Below, piece after piece: positions 25,417 to 36,898 of a stretch of 64,000 nt of DNA; within the stretch, counting starts at the first letter, position 1, and every line of letters begins with the position of its first letter. The stretch lies in assembly GCF_004296335.1 (NCBI RefSeq), contig NZ_SGIU01000001.1, forward strand, positions 124,001-188,000. Direction: 5' to 3'. This DNA comes from Flagellimonas allohymeniacidonis (lineage in GTDB: Bacteria; Bacteroidota; Bacteroidia; Flavobacteriales; Flavobacteriaceae). The notes below the pieces were generated by a model. That model saw only the letters and a list, made by a program, of their open reading frames with translations, was not told where the DNA came from and ran no database searches. The position numbers and the translations under genes were made by a program.

Positions 25417-26590
25417 ATGGCCCTTGGTTTATAAGATGAGTGCCGTTTTGTAAACTCACTTTATAACACTCCAACTTTATTTTAAATTCTTCAAAATAGG
25501 CTTCTTCAAATTGTTCGATTACATCGTTGATGTGGGCTTCTTTCACAAGATTTATGGTACAGCCTCCAAAACCCCCTCCCATCATTCGCGCTCCAGCTAT
25601 AAAGTTGTTCTTACGTGCCAATGCGACAAGAAAATCCAATTCTTCACAACTTACCTCATACTTTTCAGATAGTCCTTTGTGGGACTTGAATAAAAGAGAC
25701 CCCAAGTACTGTATGTCCCCTTCAGTAAGCGCTGAACTTGCTTCAAGAACCCGGTTGTTTTCCTCAATCACATACATGCAGCGTTCAAAAATTACTTCTA
25801 AAAATTGCCCTTTCGATTGCTCCAACATTTTAATACTGACATCTCTCAGACCTTTCACTTCAGGGTGTTTTTTTTGCAAGGCTCTGATTCCTGTCTCACA
25901 TTCCAATCTACGTTGGTTATATTGGGATTCCGCCAGAGAATGCTTCACCTTTGAATTGCACAGAAGAATCTGGTAACCTTCAATGGCCCACGGAAAATAT
26001 TTATAGCCCAAAGACCTGCAATCCAGTTGGATCACATGAGCCTTCCTTCCCATGACACTTGCAAATTGGTCCATAATGCCGCAGCGAACACCTACAAAGC
26101 TATGTTCGGCTTGTTGTCCGGCTTTGATTATCTGTAACTTCTTTAGTTTTAATTTGAAAAGATGATTCAATGCGAATCCAACACCACTTTCCAATGCGGC
26201 GGAGGAGGACAATCCGGCACCGATAGGGATATCGCCTCCAAAAACCACATCAAATCCTAAAATGTTACACTTGACCTTTTGTATTTCATTGACCACCCCT
26301 AAAATATAATTTGCCCATGGTATGGAAATCGGTCGGATTTCATCCAAATCTACCACGGCTTCCTCCTTCAAATCCAACGAATACATTCTAATAATGTTCC
26401 GATGATTTTTGGCAAAGGCCATATAAATTCCTTTATCAATTGCACCGGGCATAACAAATCCGCCAGTATAATCGGTATGTTCACCGATCAGATTGATTCT
26501 ACCTGGAGAAAATAACAATGCAAAGCGTCTTCCATAGTGTTCTTTGAACGTATTTTGTATTCGCTGTATAAGTTCTTTTTGATACTGCAT
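25397..26590 (-). CDS. galK: Galactokinase
   Basis: This 397-residue GHMP kinase phosphorylates galactose at C1 with ATP. All three signatures are present: FSPGRINLIGEHTDYTGGFV, the ATP loop IPIGAGLSSSAALE, and the C-terminal GARMMGGGFGGCT. An in-frame ATG at 26671 would add 27 residues lying inside the upstream transporter gene and rich in His/Tyr, so the ATG at 26590 (MQYQKELIQRIQ) is chosen. It begins 5 bp after the transporter stop and overlaps galT, so transporter, kinase and uridylyltransferase are translationally linked. Confidence 0.95.
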   Translation of the reverse strand: MQYQKELIQRIQNTFKEHYGRRFALLFSPGRINLIGEHTDYTGGFVMPGAIDKGIYMAFAKNHRNIIRMYSLDLKEEAVVDLDEIRPISIPWANYILGVVNEIQKVKCNILGFDVVFGGDIPIGAGLSSSAALESGVGFALNHLFKLKLKKLQIIKAGQQAEHSFVGVRCGIMDQFASVMGRKAHVIQLDCRSLGYKYFPWAIEGYQILLCNSKVKHSLAESQYNQRRLECETGIRALQKKHPEVKGLRDVSIKMLEQSKGQFLEVIFERCMYVIEENNRVLEASSALTEGDIQYLGSLLFKSHKGLSEKYEVSCEELDFLVALARKNNFIAGARMMGGGFGGCTINLVKEAHINDVIEQFEEAYFEEFKIKLECYKVSLQNGTHLINQGPYGTIQS

Positions 26591-26595
26591 TCCAA

Positions 26596-28179
26596 CTATT
26601 GTGCAAAGTATATATAAATGAAAATGACAAGAGCGGATATGGATATGCCTATAGTGGTAACATATTTCCAAGGTGATATTTCAACATCACCGGTATAGTT
26701 TTGCTCGAAAGCTATTTTTCTTGGATAAAATCTCCCGATGGTCAACATGATTATTACGTTTAGCACAAATAAAAATGCCATGACATGCAAAAAATGTGGG
26801 AATTGGTCCTGCATAATCGTACTGTCAAGAACAACATAGGCTAGGTATAACAATGCTCCGGAAATTATAGCAATTTTGGCCGCAATAGCCGGTACTCTTT
26901 TGGTAAGATATCCCACGACGATGATGGTCAAAATGGGAATACTGTAGCAACCGTTAACCTGTTGAAGATAGCCGTAGAGTCCTTCAGGAGCGTTGGCAAT
27001 AAAGGGAGCTATAAGCATTGCAAGAAGAGCCAGAAAAACACCGAAAACCTTACCAGCCTTTACAGTTTGAAGTTCTGATGCCTTTTTGTTGATATACTCT
27101 TTGTAGATATCAATTCCAAAGAGGGTGACCGAGCTATTGAGTGCACTATTAAAAGAACTCAATATGGCCCCAAACAGAACGGCGGCAAAGAACCCTACAA
27201 AAGACAAGGGCAACACTTTGCTGACCAAAGCTGGGTAGGCTTCATCTGGGTTTACCAATGTATCACCAAACATATGGAAGGCGATTATCCCGGGAAGCAC
27301 GACAATCAATGGACCCAAAATCTTTATAAAAGAGGCCAAGAGCAATCCTTTTTGACCTTCTTTCAAGTTTTTTGCACCGAGAGCTCTTTGGATGATTGCC
27401 TGGTTTGTACCCCAGTAGAACAATTGGACCAGCATCAAACCCGTAAAAATAGTACCGAAAGGCACCGAGGCCTCGCTTGAACCTATGGAATTGAATTTTT
27501 CTGAATGCTCTTTAAACAATATTGACAGCCCGTTGCCAACATTCCCATCTCCAATTTCCAGTAGTCCGTAGATGGGAATCAAGATGCCCCCCACGAGTAG
27601 TCCAATGGCATTGATGGTATCTGACACCGCAACGGCTTTTAGTCCACCAAAGATGGCATAAAGTGAGCCTACTATACCGATGCCGAATACACATATCCAA
27701 ATGGAGGCGGTTTTTGATACATTCAATAACTGAGGCACATCAAACATGGTGCTGATGGCCAAGGAACCTGAGTAGAGAACTATCGGTAAAAGAACTACGA
27801 CATAGCCAGTCAAGAATAGTCCAGAGGTAATTGCTTTTGTAGTCTTATCGTATCTCCTTTCCAGAAATTGTGGCACTGTGGTGATTCCGCCCTTCAAGTA
27901 TCTTGGAAGGAGGAAAACGGCGGTGATTACCATGGCTATGGCAGCAAGGGTTTCCCAGGCCATTACCAAAATGCCTTCTGTGAATGCTTGGCCGTTCAGC
28001 CCTACTATTTGTTCGGTTGAGAGATTAGTCAAAAGCAAAGAACCAGCAATTACAACTCCCGTAAGGCTTCTACCTCCTAGGAAATAACCATCCGAAGACT
28101 TTTCATCCGTTTTTAGAGTAGAAATGTAGGAAATAACACCTACCAGCAATGTGAAACCCAAAAAGGAAACTATACCCAT
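26596..28179 (-). CDS. Sodium/solute symporter, SGLT-like (probable galactose transporter)
   Basis: This 527-residue inner-membrane protein has about 14 hydrophobic segments and the SSS family landmarks YFLGGRSLTGVVIAGSLLLTN, LPRYLKGGITTVPQFLERRYD, and IFGGLKAVAVSDTINAIGLL. The closest characterised type is the Vibrio SGLT-like sodium/galactose symporter. Its place directly before galK (5 bp) supports galactose uptake driven by sodium. The upstream GH2 beta-galactosidase would release the substrate. The substrate is inferred from context; glucose is also possible. Confidence 0.88.
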   Translation of the reverse strand: MGIVSFLGFTLLVGVISYISTLKTDEKSSDGYFLGGRSLTGVVIAGSLLLTNLSTEQIVGLNGQAFTEGILVMAWETLAAIAMVITAVFLLPRYLKGGITTVPQFLERRYDKTTKAITSGLFLTGYVVVLLPIVLYSGSLAISTMFDVPQLLNVSKTASIWICVFGIGIVGSLYAIFGGLKAVAVSDTINAIGLLVGGILIPIYGLLEIGDGNVGNGLSILFKEHSEKFNSIGSSEASVPFGTIFTGLMLVQLFYWGTNQAIIQRALGAKNLKEGQKGLLLASFIKILGPLIVVLPGIIAFHMFGDTLVNPDEAYPALVSKVLPLSFVGFFAAVLFGAILSSFNSALNSSVTLFGIDIYKEYINKKASELQTVKAGKVFGVFLALLAMLIAPFIANAPEGLYGYLQQVNGCYSIPILTIIVVGYLTKRVPAIAAKIAIISGALLYLAYVVLDSTIMQDQFPHFLHVMAFLFVLNVIIMLTIGRFYPRKIAFEQNYTGDVEISPWKYVTTIGISISALVIFIYIYFAQ

Positions 28180-28210
28180 AATTGTTTTTGTTAGATCCGC
28201 TGTCGTATTT

Positions 28211-31468
<3,258 letters not shown>

Positions 31469-31483
31469 TTAATGAATACTTAT

Positions 31484-31498
31484 CCTGTACTCTCCTGT
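31484..31498. promoter_or_regulatory. Putative operator A (CCTGTACTCTCCTGT)
   Basis: This 15-bp element belongs to the five-copy set in this locus. It lies in the 53-bp gap upstream of the GH2 gene, 37 bp before the ATG. Here it is also a direct repeat of CCTGTA with a 10-bp period (31484 and 31494). The surrounding 20 bases differ from site D2 at only two positions. Confidence 0.6.
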
Positions 31499-31500
31499 AT

Positions 31501-32916
31501 TCATTTAAATCCTTCTTTCTGGAATAGTTTGCTGAAAATTAAATACAAAGCTCCACAGCATAACCAAGCGGGTAGTGTAACGAAGGAAAGAAACACATCA
31601 AATGTTTTCGATATGGTATAGAATATTCCGAAGCTGATGCCCCACGCCAATAGTACAGATATGTTGAAGGGCACTTTTGCCAACTCTGCATAAAAAGGCT
31701 GAATTCCAAATCGCTTTGCGAAAAAATGTTCAAACACAATTACCGCCCCAAAAGGAGCTAGGATAAAACCATAAAGTGCAACAAAGCCCAAAAGCTTCAT
31801 AGCAAAGGCTGGAAAGATTCCAGCAATGGTTGCCACGGTTCCGGCTATAATGGTTACCCAGAAGGTCGAAACCTTGGGAATGATGGCTTGAAAGGCCAAA
31901 CCGGCTCTATAAATAGTTGGGTTGGCCGTGGTCCAACCAGCAAGTACTACCGCAATGATCCCAAAGAAACCGATGGCATTATATGCCAATGGTCCCGGGG
32001 CGACTGGAGGCGCTTCATTGTTTGTAAGAAACCCTTGTGCCTCAGGTGATTTTAAGTAAACTGCATATAGCAAGGCTGCGGCAATCCAAGCCATGTAATG
32101 GCCCACGTACATTCCAGCCGCTGTGGTCCAACCTGAGCTTGGTTTTTTGGCAAATCGAAATACAGAAAGGTCGCTCATTCCAATATGCATGGCCGCATTA
32201 CAAAACCAGGACCACAAGACTACATGCCAAAAAGTATATTTTATTTGTCCGGGAAACGGTTCTCCACCTTCACCCCAAATATTCCAAAAGTCTGAAAAGT
32301 TTTTTACCCCAAGTTGCCCTAAGGCAACAATTCCGCAAGCAACAAACGCAATTACAATAATGGGTGACATCCAATTGGCAGCTTTTGAAACCGTACTATA
32401 TCCTTTTCCAGCGATAATAGAGATAACTGCACCTACCAAAACCACGATGATGATCCAAGTAGGCCCATTGGGCATAGTATCGGTTAGCTTTGGCATTTCA
32501 ATATCCAATGGAACACCCACTGCCGTAGCGGAAACCGTAATCATTGCACCTGCGAGAAAACAAAAAAGAATTCCATTGGCAAGATTGTAGCCTATGACTA
32601 GTTTTTTACCACAAATTTTTTCTAGTTGATAATAGAGGGTCAATCGATGTTTTACTGCAATTTCTGCAGTGAGGAAACGCCAACTGAGAACAGCCAAAAT
32701 GTTTCCAATTAGCAGGCCTACAATAAGGTCAAAGGCGCTAACGCCGGCAGTAAGAAATAATGGTCCGATCATAAACTCGGTACCTGCCGCATGCTCTCCC
32801 GCATACATGCCCAAGAAACTCTTCCATCCTTTCCATTTGTTCGATGGAACTGGTGTTCTTTCGAATTCGCCCCCTACAACCTCCTCAACCTCCTCTTCTA
32901 TATTAAATTGACTCAT
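31501..32916 (-). CDS. NCS1-family permease
   Basis: This 471-residue inner-membrane protein has about 12 hydrophobic segments and resembles nucleobase:cation symporter-1 transporters: GMYAGEHAAGTEFMIGPLFL near the start, NILAVLSWRFLTAEIAV, and VVLAGWTTANPTIYRAGLAFQ. NCS1 members usually carry nucleobases, allantoin, hydantoin or vitamins. This one is embedded between the hydroxy-acid oxidase and the GH2 genes of a sugar operon, 51 bp after the former. The substrate could be an unusual product of the glycan or a vitamin needed by the pathway. No binding-site residues allow a firm call. Confidence 0.8.
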   Translation of the reverse strand: MSQFNIEEEVEEVVGGEFERTPVPSNKWKGWKSFLGMYAGEHAAGTEFMIGPLFLTAGVSAFDLIVGLLIGNILAVLSWRFLTAEIAVKHRLTLYYQLEKICGKKLVIGYNLANGILFCFLAGAMITVSATAVGVPLDIEMPKLTDTMPNGPTWIIIVVLVGAVISIIAGKGYSTVSKAANWMSPIIVIAFVACGIVALGQLGVKNFSDFWNIWGEGGEPFPGQIKYTFWHVVLWSWFCNAAMHIGMSDLSVFRFAKKPSSGWTTAAGMYVGHYMAWIAAALLYAVYLKSPEAQGFLTNNEAPPVAPGPLAYNAIGFFGIIAVVLAGWTTANPTIYRAGLAFQAIIPKVSTFWVTIIAGTVATIAGIFPAFAMKLLGFVALYGFILAPFGAVIVFEHFFAKRFGIQPFYAELAKVPFNISVLLAWGISFGIFYTISKTFDVFLSFVTLPAWLCCGALYLIFSKLFQKEGFK

Positions 32917-32967
32917 ATGTTTGTGCTAAGTTCCATGGACTGGTTGAATTCTTTGTTTTGTTTTTGT

Positions 32968-34119
32968 TCATGAATTGATCAAATACTTTGGAAAATCCTC
33001 TACCTTCTCACAGCATAATTGCTCCATTACCTGTTGAAGTTGAGTTTTTAGAATAGCAATGGTATGATCCCCACCCCGCTTTCCAAGTGCCGCTACTCCA
33101 TACATAAAGGATCTTCCCAAAAAGGTAAATTGTGCCCCACTTGACAGGGCCCTTGCCACATCCGGACCGGAGCGTATCCCACTGTCCATCATTACTGTTA
33201 TTTGATTGCTGTACTTAGATGCGATTCGGGTCAATGGTTTTATGGAGGCTTCACCTGCGTCCAACTGTCGTCCCCCGTGGTTGGAAACAATAATGCCATC
33301 CAACCCCAAACGAACAGCCTTTTCGGCATCTTCCGCATTGGCCACACCTTTCAAAACTATTTTGCCTTTCCATAAATCACGTATGGGCTTAATGCGTTCC
33401 TCATTGAGTCTTCCATTAAAGGTTTGGTCCATAAATTGTCCCAACTGCCTTAAATCCAGATTTTTGGGCATATAGGGTGTCAAGGTTTCAAAATTGGGTT
33501 GACCAACTTTTAAGGTCTCCAATGCCCATGCCGGCTTTGAGAGTATTTGTAAGATGTTTTTAAATGACATACTGGGTGGCATTGCCAGTCCGTTGCGGAT
33601 GTCCCTTGGTCTGTATCCAAAGGTGGGAACGTCGCATAGCAATACCAACACGGGGTAGCCCGAACTTTCAGCACGCCTTAGAATGTCATCACGGAGTTCA
33701 TTTTTAGCGGGATGGTACAATTGGAACCAAGCTTTACCCTCAGTTAGTTCTCCTATACGTTCTATGCTGCTGGTAGTCACTGTGCTCAAAATAAATGGAA
33801 TATTGTGCTCAAACGCCGCCTTTGCGAGTATTTCTGGGGAGTTGGGCCACATCAAACCCTGCAAGCCCACTGGCGCTATCCCAAACGGAGCATCATATTC
33901 AACCCCGAACAACTTGGTCTTCATATCAGATTGAGTATGGTGGGCCAAATAACTTGGACGCAATGTTACTTCTCTAAGCTGCGCCGTGTTTTGATATAGA
34001 TTAACATCTTCGTTGCACCCACCGTCCAAATATTCAAAAGCGAATCTTGGAATTCGTTTTTTGGCTTTTGCCCTAAGGTCTTCTATAGAGGGATATTTTT
34101 TATTGTAATTCCAGGTCAT
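32968..34119 (-). CDS. FMN-dependent alpha-hydroxy-acid oxidase/dehydrogenase (LldD-like)
   Basis: This 383-residue TIM-barrel flavoprotein has the family residues: Tyr in FAFEYLDGG, WFQLYHPA, the flavin-site lysine in GKIVLKGVANAEDA, and the active-site His-Arg pair in VSNHGGRQLD. Such enzymes oxidise L-lactate, glycolate or related 2-hydroxy acids to 2-oxo acids. In this operon L-rhamnose breakdown by the aldolase/dehydrogenase fusion should yield L-lactate, so conversion of L-lactate to pyruvate is the most economical role. That assignment is inference from context. It starts 19 bp after the kinase gene. Confidence 0.88.
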   Translation of the reverse strand: MTWNYNKKYPSIEDLRAKAKKRIPRFAFEYLDGGCNEDVNLYQNTAQLREVTLRPSYLAHHTQSDMKTKLFGVEYDAPFGIAPVGLQGLMWPNSPEILAKAAFEHNIPFILSTVTTSSIERIGELTEGKAWFQLYHPAKNELRDDILRRAESSGYPVLVLLCDVPTFGYRPRDIRNGLAMPPSMSFKNILQILSKPAWALETLKVGQPNFETLTPYMPKNLDLRQLGQFMDQTFNGRLNEERIKPIRDLWKGKIVLKGVANAEDAEKAVRLGLDGIIVSNHGGRQLDAGEASIKPLTRIASKYSNQITVMMDSGIRSGPDVARALSSGAQFTFLGRSFMYGVAALGKRGGDHTIAILKTQLQQVMEQLCCEKVEDFPKYLINS

Positions 34120-34138
34120 GGAAAATTTTTGTTGGTTT

Positions 34139-35530
34139 TTAACTATCGGTAAAAGCTTGTAATGGCATTAGTTTTTTCATTAGGTAATGGTCCTTGAAGA
34201 AACTCTTGTCCAACCGTTGGTTGCCCAGTACCATGGCCGCGCCCAAGGCCGAACCTAGGGGAGATTGGGTAGTACGGACTTTATAGTGCTCAAAGTGATG
34301 GGCCAAGAGCTTCACAAAAATGTCATTGTCCGTAAAACCACCATCGATATATATTTTTTTGATTTTGGTATTTCCGATTGCCCTTTCAATGGTTTCAAAT
34401 TGAAGTACCAGAAGTTCGATCATCAATTGGTGGTAAGCCTCCTCATAGGTGGCAAACTTGCTTAAGTCTGTCTTTTCAACATATTCACGTTTGAGCTTAA
34501 TTCCCTCAAACCTAAAAAAGGGGCCTTTGAAGGTTTGAAGTTTTTGATAGAGACCCATTTCAAATTTGATCTGTCGATGGTATCCCTCTGGTTTTTTATA
34601 ATACTCGTTGAGGTGTTTAGTTTGTGCTTTGTACTCATTACCCATAAAAAAGCGTGAGGCCCTAACGGGGTTGCCATCTATGCGCATGTAGGCCAGACAA
34701 TTCTGTTCAAGATCCTCTTCGGTCAAAGCATCTTCGGTAAAAGGATTCATTACAATTGACCATGTACCTGTTGAAAGTAGTAGAAAGGGTCTCCTTTCCG
34801 CCAAAAGATAGGGTAGAAGCGCCGATGAACTATCATGGATGCCCACGCCAATTATTAGTGGTTTGCCTTTATAATTGAGATTGATGCTGGTTTGTGTTGA
34901 AACAATTGGTGGAAGTAGTTGGTCGATGCCTTCGGCATAAACCCAATGGTGATAGTCTTGTTTTTGAAAATTCCACAAGTTTGTATGGCAGCCTATGCTG
35001 GTGTATTCGCTTAAAGGAATCCCTGTGAATAAATAAGAAAGATATTGGGGGAGGTGAAGGGAATACTTGATTTTTTTGAAAACTTCCGGTTTGGACCTCT
35101 TTAACCAAAACAGTTGTAGCCCAGAATTAAGCATGCCGGATTGTGGTGAAGCTGTTTCCAAGGCCACTTCGGAAGGCTTTCCGTACAGTATGTAGAACTC
35201 GTCCAATATTTGCTGGGGAATGGGCTTAAGATAATTGTACAGAGGGGTAAGCACTTTTCCATGCTTGTCCAAATGTACCAGACTGGCACCATAGGAGGAG
35301 AAATTGATACCTGATATGGCGTACTCTTCTTTGTCTAGGATTCTATCAAACAAATCGATGATCCAAGTTTGTAAGGCCGGAAGGTCTTCCGTGGGAACAC
35401 CATCTTCATCCATAACCTCTTCAATTTGGATGTATTCTTTATACACTTCTTGATAGTTGGCATCAAAAAGAAAGAATTTCTTGTTGGTTTTACCAATATC
35501 AAATACGGCTGTTACCTTTTTGCTCGTCAT
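34139..35530 (-). CDS. FGGY carbohydrate kinase, probable L-rhamnulokinase
   Basis: This 463-residue cytosolic kinase has the FGGY fold: AVFDIGKTNKKFFLFD (phosphate loop), INFSSYGASLVHLD, GVGIHDSSSALLPYL (general base Asp region), LLLSTGTWSIVM, and IYIDGGFTDNDIFVKLLA for adenosine binding. It lies between the rhamnose isomerase and the hydroxy-acid oxidase genes, with gaps of 9 and 19 bp, so it should phosphorylate L-rhamnulose at O1 to feed the aldolase. Sequence alone would also allow fuculo- or xylulokinase; the operon decides. Confidence 0.86.
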   Translation of the reverse strand: MTSKKVTAVFDIGKTNKKFFLFDANYQEVYKEYIQIEEVMDEDGVPTEDLPALQTWIIDLFDRILDKEEYAISGINFSSYGASLVHLDKHGKVLTPLYNYLKPIPQQILDEFYILYGKPSEVALETASPQSGMLNSGLQLFWLKRSKPEVFKKIKYSLHLPQYLSYLFTGIPLSEYTSIGCHTNLWNFQKQDYHHWVYAEGIDQLLPPIVSTQTSINLNYKGKPLIIGVGIHDSSSALLPYLLAERRPFLLLSTGTWSIVMNPFTEDALTEEDLEQNCLAYMRIDGNPVRASRFFMGNEYKAQTKHLNEYYKKPEGYHRQIKFEMGLYQKLQTFKGPFFRFEGIKLKREYVEKTDLSKFATYEEAYHQLMIELLVLQFETIERAIGNTKIKKIYIDGGFTDNDIFVKLLAHHFEHYKVRTTQSPLGSALGAAMVLGNQRLDKSFFKDHYLMKKLMPLQAFTDS

Positions 35531-35539
35531 GATGAAACC

Positions 35540-36820
35540 TTAAAGTCCGGAAGCTACGGTGTATGAACCCCTTTCCTTGATCAACTGACCACGAAGGTTC
35601 AACGCCCTATAGGTGAGAAGGGGCTCCAAGGCAGCGTTTGAAAGTAACCTAGCCTCTCGAATAAGTGGCCTTACATCAGTTCGGAAGGCATCCTGTAGAA
35701 TTTCTTGGCTTAGCGTTACATCCTGTTGCCTTTGGGCTTCCCGCAGGCCGTTTTGGTCAACCAAAAGTGCTTGAACATACGCAATTTGGATGGCCTCAAG
35801 CGATTGCAAGAGGTCTTCCAACGGATCTTTGATGTTATGGCTGGCATCAATCATCCAGGCAGGTATCGGATTGTTGGAATTATTTTCCATTCCATAAACC
35901 AGTTCATTCCAAATCAAAAAAAGCGAATAGGGTTTTACAGAACCTACTGTAAGATCATCATCACCATATTTGCTGTCGTTAAAATGGAATCCACCAAGCT
36001 TACCCTTCATCATCAAGGTGGCCACAATTTGTTCGATATTCGTATTGGGTAGATGGTGCCCGAGATCAATCAAGGTGTACGCCCGATCTCCACAGGCCTC
36101 GGCCAGCATTAGGGAGGTGCCCCAATCTTGAATCACCGTACTATAAAAATTGGGTTCGTAAGGTTTATATTCGACAAAGAGTTTCCAGTCATCGGGCATG
36201 GACTTATAAATATGTTGTAAGCTATCTTGTGTGTTTTGCAAGGCTTCCTGGAAATTGTGTTGCCCGGGAAAATTACTTCCATCGGCTAACCATACGGTTA
36301 GACTTTTGGAACCTAGTTTCTTTCCGATATCAATAACCTCAAGGTTGTGCTGAATGGCAAGTTCCCGCACAGCGGAATCTGTATTGCACAAAGAACCAAA
36401 CCGATAACTTTTCTTCATGTTCGGCTGGTCTTGGAAAGTGTTGGAGTTGACCGCGTCAAATTCAATACCCAAAGAAGCGGCCAATTCTTTGATCGCTTTT
36501 ACATCTCCAGGCACATCCCATGGAATGTGCAAGGAAATTGCCCCCGCCGTATTGGTCAGAGCATGGATTAGACCGACATCACTTATTTTATCTTCCAGAG
36601 AAGCGGGTTCACCTTGATATGAAAATCTTCCAAAACGGGTTCCTCCAGCGCCCAACGCCCAACTTGGAATGGCCACTTGTAGTTCCTGTACTTTTTCAAT
36701 AATTTGCTTTATGTCAACTCCTCTTTTTTCAAGCTTATCCGCAAGAAAATGGTACTCTGGCTCGTGGGTCTTGATAAACCTGCGATTCTGCTCGTTCAAT
36801 ATTTCAGCGTTCAACTTCAT
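35540..36820 (-). CDS. rhaI: L-rhamnose isomerase, RhaI type
   Basis: This 426-residue metal-dependent TIM-barrel isomerase converts L-rhamnose to L-rhamnulose. It has the xylose-isomerase-like barrel features of the RhaI group (as in Pseudomonas and Rhizobium), not the enterobacterial RhaA: SLHIPWDVPGD, YKPYEPNFYSTVIQDWG, TLIDLGHHLPN and GGFHFNDSKYGDDDLTVGS carry the metal-binding Glu, Asp and His residues. It precedes the kinase gene by 9 bp and follows the aldolase/dehydrogenase fusion. Length and context support the rhamnose role, although related isomerases act on several deoxy or rare sugars. Confidence 0.9.
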   Translation of the reverse strand: MKLNAEILNEQNRRFIKTHEPEYHFLADKLEKRGVDIKQIIEKVQELQVAIPSWALGAGGTRFGRFSYQGEPASLEDKISDVGLIHALTNTAGAISLHIPWDVPGDVKAIKELAASLGIEFDAVNSNTFQDQPNMKKSYRFGSLCNTDSAVRELAIQHNLEVIDIGKKLGSKSLTVWLADGSNFPGQHNFQEALQNTQDSLQHIYKSMPDDWKLFVEYKPYEPNFYSTVIQDWGTSLMLAEACGDRAYTLIDLGHHLPNTNIEQIVATLMMKGKLGGFHFNDSKYGDDDLTVGSVKPYSLFLIWNELVYGMENNSNNPIPAWMIDASHNIKDPLEDLLQSLEAIQIAYVQALLVDQNGLREAQRQQDVTLSQEILQDAFRTDVRPLIREARLLSNAALEPLLTYRALNLRGQLIKERGSYTVASGL

Positions 36821-36898
36821 TTCTTTATTGCATATAGGCCAGGAATGTCGCTTGTTTTAAAGGTACGACATCCATGGATTTTGGTTCTGGCAAAACCC

